From Saprospiraceae bacterium (GTDB taxonomy: Bacteria > Bacteroidota > Bacteroidia > Chitinophagales > Saprospiraceae), in contig JAEUUP010000113.1 in the NCBI GenBank assembly GCA_016787525.1, forward strand, positions 1-64,000: a DNA stretch of 64,000 nt. The letters are read 5' to 3'. Below the pieces are notes generated by a model that saw only the letters and a program-made list of their open reading frames with translations, did not search any database and was not told where the DNA came from. Positions 52,426 through 60,824 of the stretch are shown here, piece after piece. Numbering within the stretch: position 1 is the first letter of the stretch; the number at the start of each line of letters is the position of its first letter. Made by a program: the position numbers and the translations under genes.

Positions 52426-54018
52426 TTAAGGTTGGGTAAACCACAATTCAGTTGTATGGAAGTTGGTTGCTAAACCGCCAATTTTTTTCAATGCTTCGAC
52501 ATTCCAGATGTATTCCGAATTGTAGCGAGGACGAACTCTATAGGCGGGTTTATTAAGATTAGCTGTTGCAAAGGTAGTAGGTAGTTTGAACCCTGAATAT
52601 ACTGGCGTGCCTTTAAATAAGTCAGCACCGTAATGGAAACGACGTAAATCGTTCCATGTTTCTATCAAACCCCAACCCCATAGTGCAATATACTTTTGAG
52701 ACATAATTCTGTCCATTGTAATACTATCAGCAGCAACTGGTACGATACGGGTATCTGCCATGAGTGCCGTTTTTTGAGCCGCTGTAATAGGTGTAATTAG
52801 GTTAGAACTACCCAAATTGGCATAAGGCGATGCAAAATCAACATGAGCACTGATTCCTTCTTTATAGGCTGCGAGTGCAGTTGCTTTATCTCCTTTCCGC
52901 AATGCTGCTTCTGCTTTGATGAACTGTATTTCAGAATAAGTCATCATCGGATATTTTGCCAAATCATGGAACAAATAACGTCCTTTAACGCCTGCATTTG
53001 CAGAAACAGCGGCTGTTGCAGGTGCGCCTGCTGACGTGTAAGCTGTGTAAGTTCCCCAAAGATTTGGTACGTTGTTGGCAGTTGTTGTATTATTGACTGC
53101 ACCACGTACAATCGTATCTGTTGCAGAAGGTGCGAGCATGAGTCGTAGGCGAGGATCTCTTGCCCCCAGCATTACAGGATTGGTTCCATCTAACAAACTT
53201 ACGATATAAGCTGATTGACGGAAACTTGCCACATTATTACGTAAAGTACCCAAGAAATTAGCGTCATCAGATACCGAACCTAAGAATGGTACAACTGCAT
53301 TGTCGTTGTTAGAAGCCAATGAAGCATTGCACAATGCAATGACTTTATCGGGGTCGTACGAAGATTTATTGGTCAAACGGTGTGCATTGCGTGCTTTGAT
53401 ACCATTGATGAATTTCTTCCACTTTGTCATATCACCCGCAAAAAATTGGTCCGCCGCCGCTAAATTTGGATCGGCTGTGCCTTTTAAATCTACTTGAGTT
53501 AAGGCTAAATCGCAAAGACGATCAACTTCTTTGTAGATTTCTTCTTGCGAATCATAATCAAATGAATTGCGATTTGAGTCCCATGCTTGTTTCAAAATGG
53601 CATCACCGTAAACATCTGCAACAGCTTGCCAACCCCAAGCACGAAGGGCGTAGCCTATTGCAATGTATTGAGGAATATTGCGTGCAGTTGCATCAGCAAT
53701 CATCAAATCAACATTTTTGCCGATAGCCCAATAGTGCTGCCGCCAAACCTCACCACAGTTGTCACTACCTGCATCGTATCCGTGCAAGTCCCAAGTATTG
53801 CCCGAGGTGTTTTGGAAATACCATTGATTGTACTTTCCGATAAAACGAGAGTCGAAGTAAATCGCTCTTGCGGCATTTTGAATCATAGGTGGCAAAAGAG
53901 CATGAGCAGGTGCTTCTTGTGGCACATTTGGGTTGGTATTAACATCCAAAAAGTCGTTGCAACTTGTTGTCAAAGTAGCAGCAAAGAGGAGGATGAATAA
54001 ATATTTTAAAAATTTCAT
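52426..54018 (-). CDS. susD: SusD/RagB-family outer-membrane lipoprotein
   Basis: 530 residues; lipobox TTSC then NDFLDVNTNPN. TPR-type helices and the SusD C-terminal region are recognisable (VRPRYNSEYIWNVEAL). SusD proteins sit on the cell surface, bind glycan or peptide and close over the SusC channel. The sequence resembles the SusD-like_2 subgroup more than starch SusD, so the substrate is open. It is second in a susC-susD-DUF4397 operon. No 10-mer inside. Confidence 0.92.
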   Translation of the reverse strand: MKFLKYLFILLFAATLTTSCNDFLDVNTNPNVPQEAPAHALLPPMIQNAARAIYFDSRFIGKYNQWYFQNTSGNTWDLHGYDAGSDNCGEVWRQHYWAIGKNVDLMIADATARNIPQYIAIGYALRAWGWQAVADVYGDAILKQAWDSNRNSFDYDSQEEIYKEVDRLCDLALTQVDLKGTADPNLAAADQFFAGDMTKWKKFINGIKARNAHRLTNKSSYDPDKVIALCNASLASNNDNAVVPFLGSVSDDANFLGTLRNNVASFRQSAYIVSLLDGTNPVMLGARDPRLRLMLAPSATDTIVRGAVNNTTTANNVPNLWGTYTAYTSAGAPATAAVSANAGVKGRYLFHDLAKYPMMTYSEIQFIKAEAALRKGDKATALAAYKEGISAHVDFASPYANLGSSNLITPITAAQKTALMADTRIVPVAADSITMDRIMSQKYIALWGWGLIETWNDLRRFHYGADLFKGTPVYSGFKLPTTFATANLNKPAYRVRPRYNSEYIWNVEALKKIGGLATNFHTTELWFTQP

Positions 54019-54035
54019 TGTTCTATTATTTTTTA

Positions 54036-54090
54036 CCCCCCTCAGTATTTTACATTTTGAATCACCTAAATTGCAAAATACTGAGGGGTC
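54036..54090. terminator. Inverted pair of 10-mers between susC and susD
   Basis: CCCCTCAGTATTTT (54038-54051) and AAAATACTGAGGGG (54075-54088) form a perfect 14-bp stem with a 23-nt loop in the 89-bp susC-susD gap. On the minus strand the second arm runs into a T-poor sequence, so it may act as an attenuator or RNA-stability element that sets the susC:susD ratio rather than a full terminator. Confidence 0.7.
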
Positions 54091-54107
54091 TGTTTTTAAT
54101 GAATAAA

Positions 54108-57100
54108 TTAGAATCCAACTGTTAAACCAAAACTGACCACACGTGGTGTTGACAATGTACCGTAGTCAAAGCCTGTACCACCTACGCCACCTACACCTGG
54201 TGTAACACCATTCACGTTAGGATCAGCGCCTGAGTAGTTTGTAAGAAGGAATAAGTCTGTTCCAGCAACATAAATTTGAACTTGTTTGAATGCTTTCGTT
54301 CTTTTCAGCCATTCTTGCGGGATTGACCAGCCCAAACGTGCATCTTTGATACGGAACCAATTTATATCCTTTTCAATAAAAGATTCTTCAGCAAATTGAG
54401 CACGATAATAGTCATTATTGTAATAAGGTATGACTTGGATTGTATTAACCGTAGGATTATCCGTTTCTTGTTTGCCATCTGACAAAACACCAGGCACAAC
54501 TCTTGGTGTTTCGCGGTCAGTTTGATTTGGATGTAAGCCTAAAATCCACAAATACAGTGCATTACCATTGTATATATCACCACCTTTACGAATATCTAAC
54601 GTAACGGACAGATTCAAGGATTTGTAACGGAAACGATTGACGATACCTAATGTGAAATCTGGCTGGCGGTCGCCAATTTTTTTGAAAGACGCATCGATGA
54701 GTGGTAAACCCGTTGTTGGGCTTATCAAAACTTGACCTTTTGAGTTACGCGCATATGTATAACCTGCCAAAGTTGTCATAGAGTAATTATCGCCACTAGC
54801 TTTATTCGGGAAGACGCTCGCCCGAACATTACCGTACAACCAAGTGTCAGATACATAATATTCTGGAATGTCAGCAGGGAACTCTACAATACGTGTACGT
54901 CCTTTATAAAAATTGAACAATGTACTCCATTCAAAATCTTTCGTTTTGACAGGCACAACATTCAACTGCGCTTCAATACCTTCCGCAGATGATGTACCAC
55001 CATTGAAGTTTTGAAGCACATAACCCGTACCATAGCTCAAACGAACGAGGCGCATAATTTGGTCAGAGTTAACTTGGTTAAAGTATGTCAATTCTAAACC
55101 GAGGCGATTCTTGAAAAAGTTTAATTCTGTACCGACTGAGTATGACTTGATAATTTCGGGTCTCAAATTAGGGCTATTGCCTGTGAAACCCAAAGCATAA
55201 CCCGCACCTGTCGTTAACTGAGGGGTTAAATCGGACTTAATATTGTATGGTGGAACGTCACGACCAGAACCCGCCAAACCGAAGCGTAATTTACCAAAGT
55301 CGAGCCATTTAATATCTTTCAGTAACTCGCTGAATACAAAACTCACGTTTGCACCAGGGTAAACAAAAGAGTTATTTGGCGCAAGTAAAGTTGAAGTACG
55401 GTCATTACGGATTGATGTTGTCAATGTCAAGAAACGATTATAGTCAAATGTTGCTTCTGCAAAAAAACCTACGCTACGACGAGTTGAGTACGTTTGTTTA
55501 TTGCGCATAGTTGTCGGATAGGTGTTGTTGATACTATTGAGGTCAGGAATAACCAATTGAGTACCACGCACCGAAACAGCGTTATATTTCTGCTCATCTA
55601 ATGAAGAACCTAAGCGCAAAGTCATATTCAACTTGCCGACCTCTTTTGTTGCTGTCAGCAAGCCTGTACCGTTCAGAACGCGTGAGTTATTGACATAATT
55701 TTCAATAATACCACGATCTGCCGTAGGCGTAATCGTTGATTCAGGATGAATAAAATAGTTTCCTTCTGCTGTCGAGAAATCATATCCCCCCCTCAGTGCA
55801 AAGTTCAACCATTTCACAGGGCTGTAAGTGACCCCAACATTTCCATAAGCACGGTCAATGAGGTCAGAGGTTTTATTTTTGAGAATAGTAAAATTTGGAT
55901 TATCATATTCTGTATCATTACCAGCCGAAGTAATCCGACGACGTGAACCATCTGAATTCAGATAGTTACTAACATCATCCACAGCTGGCCATGAGAGCAA
56001 ATTGAGAAATAAACCATTTGCGCCACGTGGCGTTTTTTGGTTCTGCGTTCTTACTAAGTTTAGAGCACCATTAAGGTCTATTTTACCATCAAGCAACTTT
56101 GTAGCTCCACGTGTTCCTAATGAATAACGTTGTAAACCTGTTGTTGGAATCACGCCTTTGTTATCAGTAAGAGCCGCCGAAACACGGAAACTGGTATTAT
56201 CCTTACCTCCCTCAAAAGACAAATTATGGTTTGTATTTGTACCTGTTTGGAAAAAATTGCCAATATTATCATACAACTGCGTACCTGCAGGGTACTTAGG
56301 TCCGAAATGCCGACGATATTGCAAACTAGCAGTACCATTTGTTCCTTGACCATATTCCGTCTGGATTTCAGGGAAGCGATAAACTTCTGAAAAACCAAAA
56401 TTATTTGAGTAAGTCACTTTCCCTGGTCCTGATTTACCACGTTTAGTCGTGATAACAATCGCACCATTAGCGCCATAAAAACCATACAATGCAGATGCTT
56501 CAGGTCCTTTTAGAACATTCACACTTTCAATATCGTTAGGATTAAGGTCAGCAATTGGGCTAACATAGTCCAAATCACGATTAGGTCTGTCTGACACCAA
56601 TGCTCCTTGATTGAAGGTGCGATTGTTAATTGGCACACCATCTACAACAAAAAGTGGCTGATTGTCTTGACTGAAAGAAGTTGCCGCACGTAAAATGATT
56701 TGGGAAGAAGAGCCTGGAGCTCCACCTGTCGCATTAACTGTTAAACCTGCAATACGACCTTGAAGAGCATCAACGACATTTTCACGGTTAACCTCTGCCA
56801 ATTCTTCGCCTTTTACAGCTTGTGCAGAATAACCTAATGTTCGTTTAGCTTTGTCAACACCCATAGCCGTCACGACTACCTCGTCAAGTTTACTGATTCC
56901 ATTACTCATTGAGATTTTAATGTTAGAAACTTCTTTCGCAACTGTAAATTCTTGTCGTCTGTAACCAACTAAAGAAAAAACGATTGATTCACCTTCATTT
57001 GCAGTGATTTCAAACGTGCCATCAATAGTCGTAATTGTCGCTTTTGAAGTACCTTTAACGATAACAGAAACACCCGGAATAGGAAGCCCATCTTCCTCAC

Positions 57101-57194
57101 TTGTCACGATGCCCGATACCTTTTGCGCCCAAACGGATTGCCCAATCATCACGAGGAACAAACCTAAGAGCCATGTGTACATACTTTTTTTCAT
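54108..57194 (-). CDS. susC: SusC/RagA-family TonB-dependent outer-membrane transporter
   Basis: 1028 residues. Signal peptide, carboxypeptidase-D-like N-terminal domain (GIVTSEEDGLPIPGVSVIVK), TonB-dependent plug with VVVTAMGVDKAKRTLGY and NVVDALQGRIAGLTVNATGG, a 22-strand barrel, and a C-terminal aromatic end (VVSFGLTVGF). It imports large substrates with TonB energy; substrate unknown. Two imperfect 10-mers only (55216 and 55789); the latter follows a 7-C run. No regulator (SusR, ECF sigma/anti-sigma) is adjacent. Confidence 0.95.
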   Translation of the reverse strand: MKKSMYTWLLGLFLVMIGQSVWAQKVSGIVTSEEDGLPIPGVSVIVKGTSKATITTIDGTFEITANEGESIVFSLVGYRRQEFTVAKEVSNIKISMSNGISKLDEVVVTAMGVDKAKRTLGYSAQAVKGEELAEVNRENVVDALQGRIAGLTVNATGGAPGSSSQIILRAATSFSQDNQPLFVVDGVPINNRTFNQGALVSDRPNRDLDYVSPIADLNPNDIESVNVLKGPEASALYGFYGANGAIVITTKRGKSGPGKVTYSNNFGFSEVYRFPEIQTEYGQGTNGTASLQYRRHFGPKYPAGTQLYDNIGNFFQTGTNTNHNLSFEGGKDNTSFRVSAALTDNKGVIPTTGLQRYSLGTRGATKLLDGKIDLNGALNLVRTQNQKTPRGANGLFLNLLSWPAVDDVSNYLNSDGSRRRITSAGNDTEYDNPNFTILKNKTSDLIDRAYGNVGVTYSPVKWLNFALRGGYDFSTAEGNYFIHPESTITPTADRGIIENYVNNSRVLNGTGLLTATKEVGKLNMTLRLGSSLDEQKYNAVSVRGTQLVIPDLNSINNTYPTTMRNKQTYSTRRSVGFFAEATFDYNRFLTLTTSIRNDRTSTLLAPNNSFVYPGANVSFVFSELLKDIKWLDFGKLRFGLAGSGRDVPPYNIKSDLTPQLTTGAGYALGFTGNSPNLRPEIIKSYSVGTELNFFKNRLGLELTYFNQVNSDQIMRLVRLSYGTGYVLQNFNGGTSSAEGIEAQLNVVPVKTKDFEWSTLFNFYKGRTRIVEFPADIPEYYVSDTWLYGNVRASVFPNKASGDNYSMTTLAGYTYARNSKGQVLISPTTGLPLIDASFKKIGDRQPDFTLGIVNRFRYKSLNLSVTLDIRKGGDIYNGNALYLWILGLHPNQTDRETPRVVPGVLSDGKQETDNPTVNTIQVIPYYNNDYYRAQFAEESFIEKDINWFRIKDARLGWSIPQEWLKRTKAFKQVQIYVAGTDLFLLTNYSGADPNVNGVTPGVGGVGGTGFDYGTLSTPRVVSFGLTVGF

Positions 57195-57549
57195 ACAATA
57201 ATAAGTGGTTTGGTTTAGAAAATGATTTTAAATAGCTAGTTGGATAGAGCAAAAGTTGATTAAGTTATTTGCAAAGTTTGCAAATGAGTCTGCAATTTAT
57301 GCAATTTTTTTTAATCCCCCAAAAACCGAACAAGAGATTTCATTGAGCAAGTTTGTCAAAGTCACCCCCTCAGTATTTTGAGTAAAATAAAGTTCAAAAA
57401 ATGTGTGGAAAGTTACGAAAAAGAGAAACACAGAAATACTGTTGGCTAAAAAAATAATTGTAAAAAATGTAATTTGGTTAAAAAAGCCTCTTCAATGCGC
57501 TTCTAGTAAGGCGAATGAGTTTCTATTTTTTGAAAAATTTGCAATAATT
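57195..57549. other. Intergenic region upstream of susC
   Basis: 355 bp between susC and the EamA gene (both minus). It contains a 19-bp palindrome (57267-57285) and a 10-mer (57366-57375). No minus-strand TAnnTTTG was found close to susC, which may mean an alternative (ECF) sigma factor. Confidence 0.45.
57267..57285. promoter_or_regulatory. Palindrome ATTTGCAAAGTTTGCAAAT upstream of susC
   Basis: A perfect 9-bp inverted repeat around G57276, 73 bp before the susC start. It looks like a dimeric regulator's operator; the hairpin stem is AT-rich and no T-run follows, so a terminator is less likely. Confidence 0.5.
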
Positions 57550-58458
57550 TCAAACTCGATTAGACATCCGTGCATATTCATTGTTCACTACAAAAACACC
57601 ACACATAATGATGCCTAAAGCACTCCAAGTTATCACCGTCAAATGCTCACCGCCCAACATCCAACCGACTAAAACAGCAACAACTGTATTGACATAAATG
57701 TGAATAGACAACCGTGCAGGAGTCATATATTTCGTCAGATACACAAAACTCAGATAACCCACCAATGAACCAATAAAAATGAGATACAAAATCGCTTCCC
57801 ACCCACGTAAATCAATAGCGGCGAAGTTAGGGCTGGGTTCAAATATAAAACTGATGGCAAAATTGATGAGGCTCGCAGGAATCATTTGAATACCCGTTTT
57901 CAAAAAAGGATGCTGTTCGACAGGTTTTTTTTTCATATAAACACTCCCAATACCCCAAAACAGATTCGCTACAATCGCTAATGTAAAGCCAATCCAAAAA
58001 TCGTAAGTCAATTCGATACCACCTTCAGGTTTTGAAATCAAAGCAATGCCGATGAAGCCCAAGAGCAAACCCAAAGTGATTTTCCATGTAATTTTGAAAT
58101 TTGGAAAAGAATAAATACTCAATAAAGTAATAAAAACAGGTGCAGTTGCGCTCAAAACACCTGCTAAACCACTCGGAATGTACTTCATACCCCACGATAA
58201 AAACGCATTACCACCCGTAATCATAAAAATACCCGCTAAAGATGCTCGTTTGATGTCAGTCCAAGAAGGCATTTGTCTGGATTGAGTCAGATACAAAACT
58301 ATAAAAATAAGCCCTGCTGCACCATGGCGAAAGCCAGAAAAAAAGAAAGGTGGAAAATATTCAACAGCTATTTTAACGCCCAAATAGGTCGTTCCCCAAA
58401 CAATGCAAAGGGTCGCAAAAGCTATCCAAACTAAAGTAGGTAAAGCCTTGTTTTTCAT
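57550..58458 (-). CDS. EamA-family (DMT) transporter
   Basis: 302 residues, ten membrane helices in two EamA repeats (FATLCIVWGTTYLGVKIA ... and LAIVANLFWGIGSVYMKK ...). DMT permeases export amino acids, purines or other small metabolites. The substrate is unknown. ATG start at 58458, with a -7 element 32 bp upstream. No 10-mer inside. Confidence 0.9.
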   Translation of the reverse strand: MKNKALPTLVWIAFATLCIVWGTTYLGVKIAVEYFPPFFFSGFRHGAAGLIFIVLYLTQSRQMPSWTDIKRASLAGIFMITGGNAFLSWGMKYIPSGLAGVLSATAPVFITLLSIYSFPNFKITWKITLGLLLGFIGIALISKPEGGIELTYDFWIGFTLAIVANLFWGIGSVYMKKKPVEQHPFLKTGIQMIPASLINFAISFIFEPSPNFAAIDLRGWEAILYLIFIGSLVGYLSFVYLTKYMTPARLSIHIYVNTVVAVLVGWMLGGEHLTVITWSALGIIMCGVFVVNNEYARMSNRV

Positions 58459-58489
58459 TTTTGAAAAGAATGTCAGGTGAAAAAGAGCG

Positions 58490-58497
58490 CAAAACTA
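58490..58497 (-). promoter_or_regulatory. Candidate -7 element of the EamA gene
   Basis: Minus-strand TAGTTTTG matches TAnnTTTG, with TTG 23 bp upstream (58523-58521). In the 320-bp divergent spacer 58459-58778, which also holds a 10-mer (58544) and a plus-strand -7 element; nothing else was seen there. Confidence 0.4.
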
Positions 58498-58602
58498 CAT
58501 CTTATTTATTGCAAAAGTCACAATGACCTTCTCTTTAAGATAGCCCCTCAGTAAACTTGCCTAATTTTGAGAAAATTTAGAATATAATTACTTCAAACGG
58601 TC

Positions 58603-58610
58603 TATATTTG
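58603..58610 (+). promoter_or_regulatory. Candidate -7 element of the aminotransferase gene
   Basis: TATATTTG matches TAnnTTTG; TTTA lies 23 bp upstream. The leader would be about 160 nt. Confidence 0.35.
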
Positions 58611-58778
58611 TTGAGTCTAACAATTAATCATCGTAAATATCGCTTTTATGGATGAGAAAATAACCTTTTTAGTAAGTGTTAATATCTATCATTCCCCTTT
58701 TTCGACAGCTTCGCCGCCGTTTTTCAACTAAAAAATAAAATACAGGATTAAACGCTATATTCACTGTCTTAAACCACG

Positions 58779-59858
58779 ATGACCACAACAATCATAGACC
58801 ATTTACCAAGCCGTATTTTACATATCAACGGCATCGAACACTTGTTTTTCAGTGGTACTTCTTATTTAGGTATGGGACATCAAGCTCAATTCAGAGCAGC
58901 TCTGATGGAAGGCATGGTTCAGTATGGTACTGTTTTTTCGGCCTCTCGTAACAATAACTTGCAACTTAAAATTTATGAAGAAGCTGAAAACTTTATCGCC
59001 CATTGGGCAGGTTCGGAAGCTGCTTTGACGGTGTCGTCGGGCTTAGCAGCGGGTCAATTGGCTGTACAATATCTTTCTAATCAACGAATTATATTGGCTC
59101 CTTCGACTCACCCTGCTATTTGGCAACCCAATGCACCCCCTCAGTATTTAGGACAAAACTTTGCTGAGTTTTCTGAAAGAATCATCGAAGTCGCTCATGA
59201 AACCACAGAATCACTGACCATCGCTACCAATGCGATTGACCCTCTGCGAGGCGAAAACATTGATTTTTCATGGGTCAAAAATTTACCAAAAGATAAAAAT
59301 ATTACTCTACTACTCGACGATTCCCACTGTATTGGTATCACAGGTACTGAGGGGGGAGGTATTTTTTCAAAAATAAAAAATGATATTGGTTCAGATTCGC
59401 AAGTACGCTTGATTGTGATTGCTTCATTAGCAAAGGCAGTAGGCATTCCCGGCGGTGTAATTTTGTCAGACTCAAATACTATCGCGACCATTCGTCAAAT
59501 GCCACTTTTTGTCGGAGCGTCTCCGATTGTTCCCGCCTATCTTTTTGCATTTTTGAAAGCTCAACCCGTTTATAACTTAGCTCGTGAAAGGCTCCAAATG
59601 AATATTAAACAATTCAAAAATAGCATACAGCCCTCTACTCATTTGGCTATTAGCTCTCTACCCAATTATCCTGTTTTTTTTACAAGCCAAAGCAAGCTGT
59701 TTAGTTTTTTGTTAAATCATAAAATCCTGATTTCCAGTTTTTCGTATCCAAAACCAACGGATCCCCCTCTCACACGTATCATCTTGAGTGCGCTTCATTC
59801 GGAGGCAGATATTGCGTTTTTAGTAGAAAAACTGAACCATCTGAATACGATAGTTTAA
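58779..59858 (+). CDS. AONS-family PLP aminotransferase (BioF/Kbl-like)
   Basis: 359 residues, fold type I PLP enzyme of the alpha-oxoamine synthase group. NLFFSGTSYLGM-like start (HLFFSGTSYLGMGHQ), LTVSSGLAAGQLA (PLP phosphate region), LLLDDSHCIGITG (Asp/His at the ring), and the PLP lysine K219 in ASLAKAVGIPGG. BioF makes 8-amino-7-oxononanoate for biotin; Kbl and serine palmitoyltransferase are relatives. It lacks some length of BioF (~385), and no other biotin gene is nearby, so the product is unsure. 10-mers at 59137 (PQY) and 59345 (TEGGG). Confidence 0.8.
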   Translation: MTTTIIDHLPSRILHINGIEHLFFSGTSYLGMGHQAQFRAALMEGMVQYGTVFSASRNNNLQLKIYEEAENFIAHWAGSEAALTVSSGLAAGQLAVQYLSNQRIILAPSTHPAIWQPNAPPQYLGQNFAEFSERIIEVAHETTESLTIATNAIDPLRGENIDFSWVKNLPKDKNITLLLDDSHCIGITGTEGGGIFSKIKNDIGSDSQVRLIVIASLAKAVGIPGGVILSDSNTIATIRQMPLFVGASPIVPAYLFAFLKAQPVYNLARERLQMNIKQFKNSIQPSTHLAISSLPNYPVFFTSQSKLFSFLLNHKILISSFSYPKPTDPPLTRIILSALHSEADIAFLVEKLNHLNTIV

Positions 59859-59939
59859 TAAAATTAGGCAACTATTTCGGCTTTTATAAACTTCAAAAGC
59901 ACCCCCTCAGTATTTTTGCACTCAAAATAAAAAAAACTC

Positions 59940-60710
59940 ATGGCGACCATCCTGCAAGGCATTCAAAAGAATCGTTTTTATATTTTTCTATGCTTTTTTA
60001 TTGGCTTTTGGGGGCTTCAAGCCTGCGGTAAAAAAAGCTTGCGCGACTACTATTTTCCCTTAAAACAACTCAAAGAGCAGTCGAAAGTGTATGAATATCA
60101 GTTTTCGACTGCTGACACAACATTGAAAATTTACTGGTACTATCAAGTTGTCATTCAAGGCGATTCGGTCTATCTCGTGGGCAATTGTTACGATGCAGGA
60201 TTTCACCCTTTGATGCTGATGCGTGAAGAGCAAGTTGCCAACGGCATGAAATTGAAAGAATTGATTTATTATGGTGTCAACCAACAAGGTTTTTCGACTA
60301 AAACGACGGCAACGATTGAAGGTGGAGCGGTTTTTCCTTTCCAAGTGCAAGATGACAAAAGCGTTTTTGTCAATGTTATTAAGTATTCAGACTTGAAAGA
60401 TTCGACAATTACGACAACATTGACCCGAAATCGGCGTTTTTTAAAGGAAACAACTTACGATTTCAAAGGGAAACAACTCGATGCGGCTGAATTTGAAATG
60501 AAAGAAGAGCAATCGGAAAAAGACCCCAAACGAGGCGGATGGGTACATGTTTACAATATTCAAGAGTTGTATGCAAAAAATATTGGACTGATTTACAGTA
60601 AAAGAACGCTCAACAATGGTTTAAGTTTTGAAACGAAGTTGGTTGATATTTACACCATGTCAGAATTGGAAGAAAAATTTAAGCGCCATTTGAACGAATC
60701 AAAACAATAG
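59940..60710 (+). CDS. Lipoprotein, function unknown
   Basis: 256 residues; signal with lipobox LQAC then GKKSLRDYY. The mature part is beta-rich with paired strands (KVYEYQFSTADTTLKIYWYY, QDDKSVFVNVIKYSDL). No family recognised. A 10-mer (59903) is in the leader and another (60793) forms part of the terminator. Confidence 0.7.
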   Translation: MATILQGIQKNRFYIFLCFFIGFWGLQACGKKSLRDYYFPLKQLKEQSKVYEYQFSTADTTLKIYWYYQVVIQGDSVYLVGNCYDAGFHPLMLMREEQVANGMKLKELIYYGVNQQGFSTKTTATIEGGAVFPFQVQDDKSVFVNVIKYSDLKDSTITTTLTRNRRFLKETTYDFKGKQLDAAEFEMKEEQSEKDPKRGGWVHVYNIQELYAKNIGLIYSKRTLNNGLSFETKLVDIYTMSELEEKFKRHLNESKQ

Positions 60711-60792
60711 GGAAGCAACAAACAAAACCTATAAAGCATCATTGAGGTGAGTGAGATAGACCTCATTCTCATTTACTTATTTTCAAAACAGA

Positions 60793-60818
60793 CCCCTCAG
60801 TATAGAGGGCTTTTTTAA
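60793..60818 (+). terminator. Terminator formed by one 10-mer and its flank
   Basis: CCCTC of the 10-mer (60794-60798) pairs with GAGGG (60805-60809) over AGTATA, followed by CTTTTTT. A single copy is thus used as the 5' arm of a rho-independent terminator. Confidence 0.7.
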
Positions 60819-60824
60819 AGAAAA

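Noticed and set aside
57403-57618. A 71-residue plus-strand protein upstream of susC
   Set aside because: Lys-rich, without recognisable features, and overlaps the 3' end of the EamA gene; probably chance.
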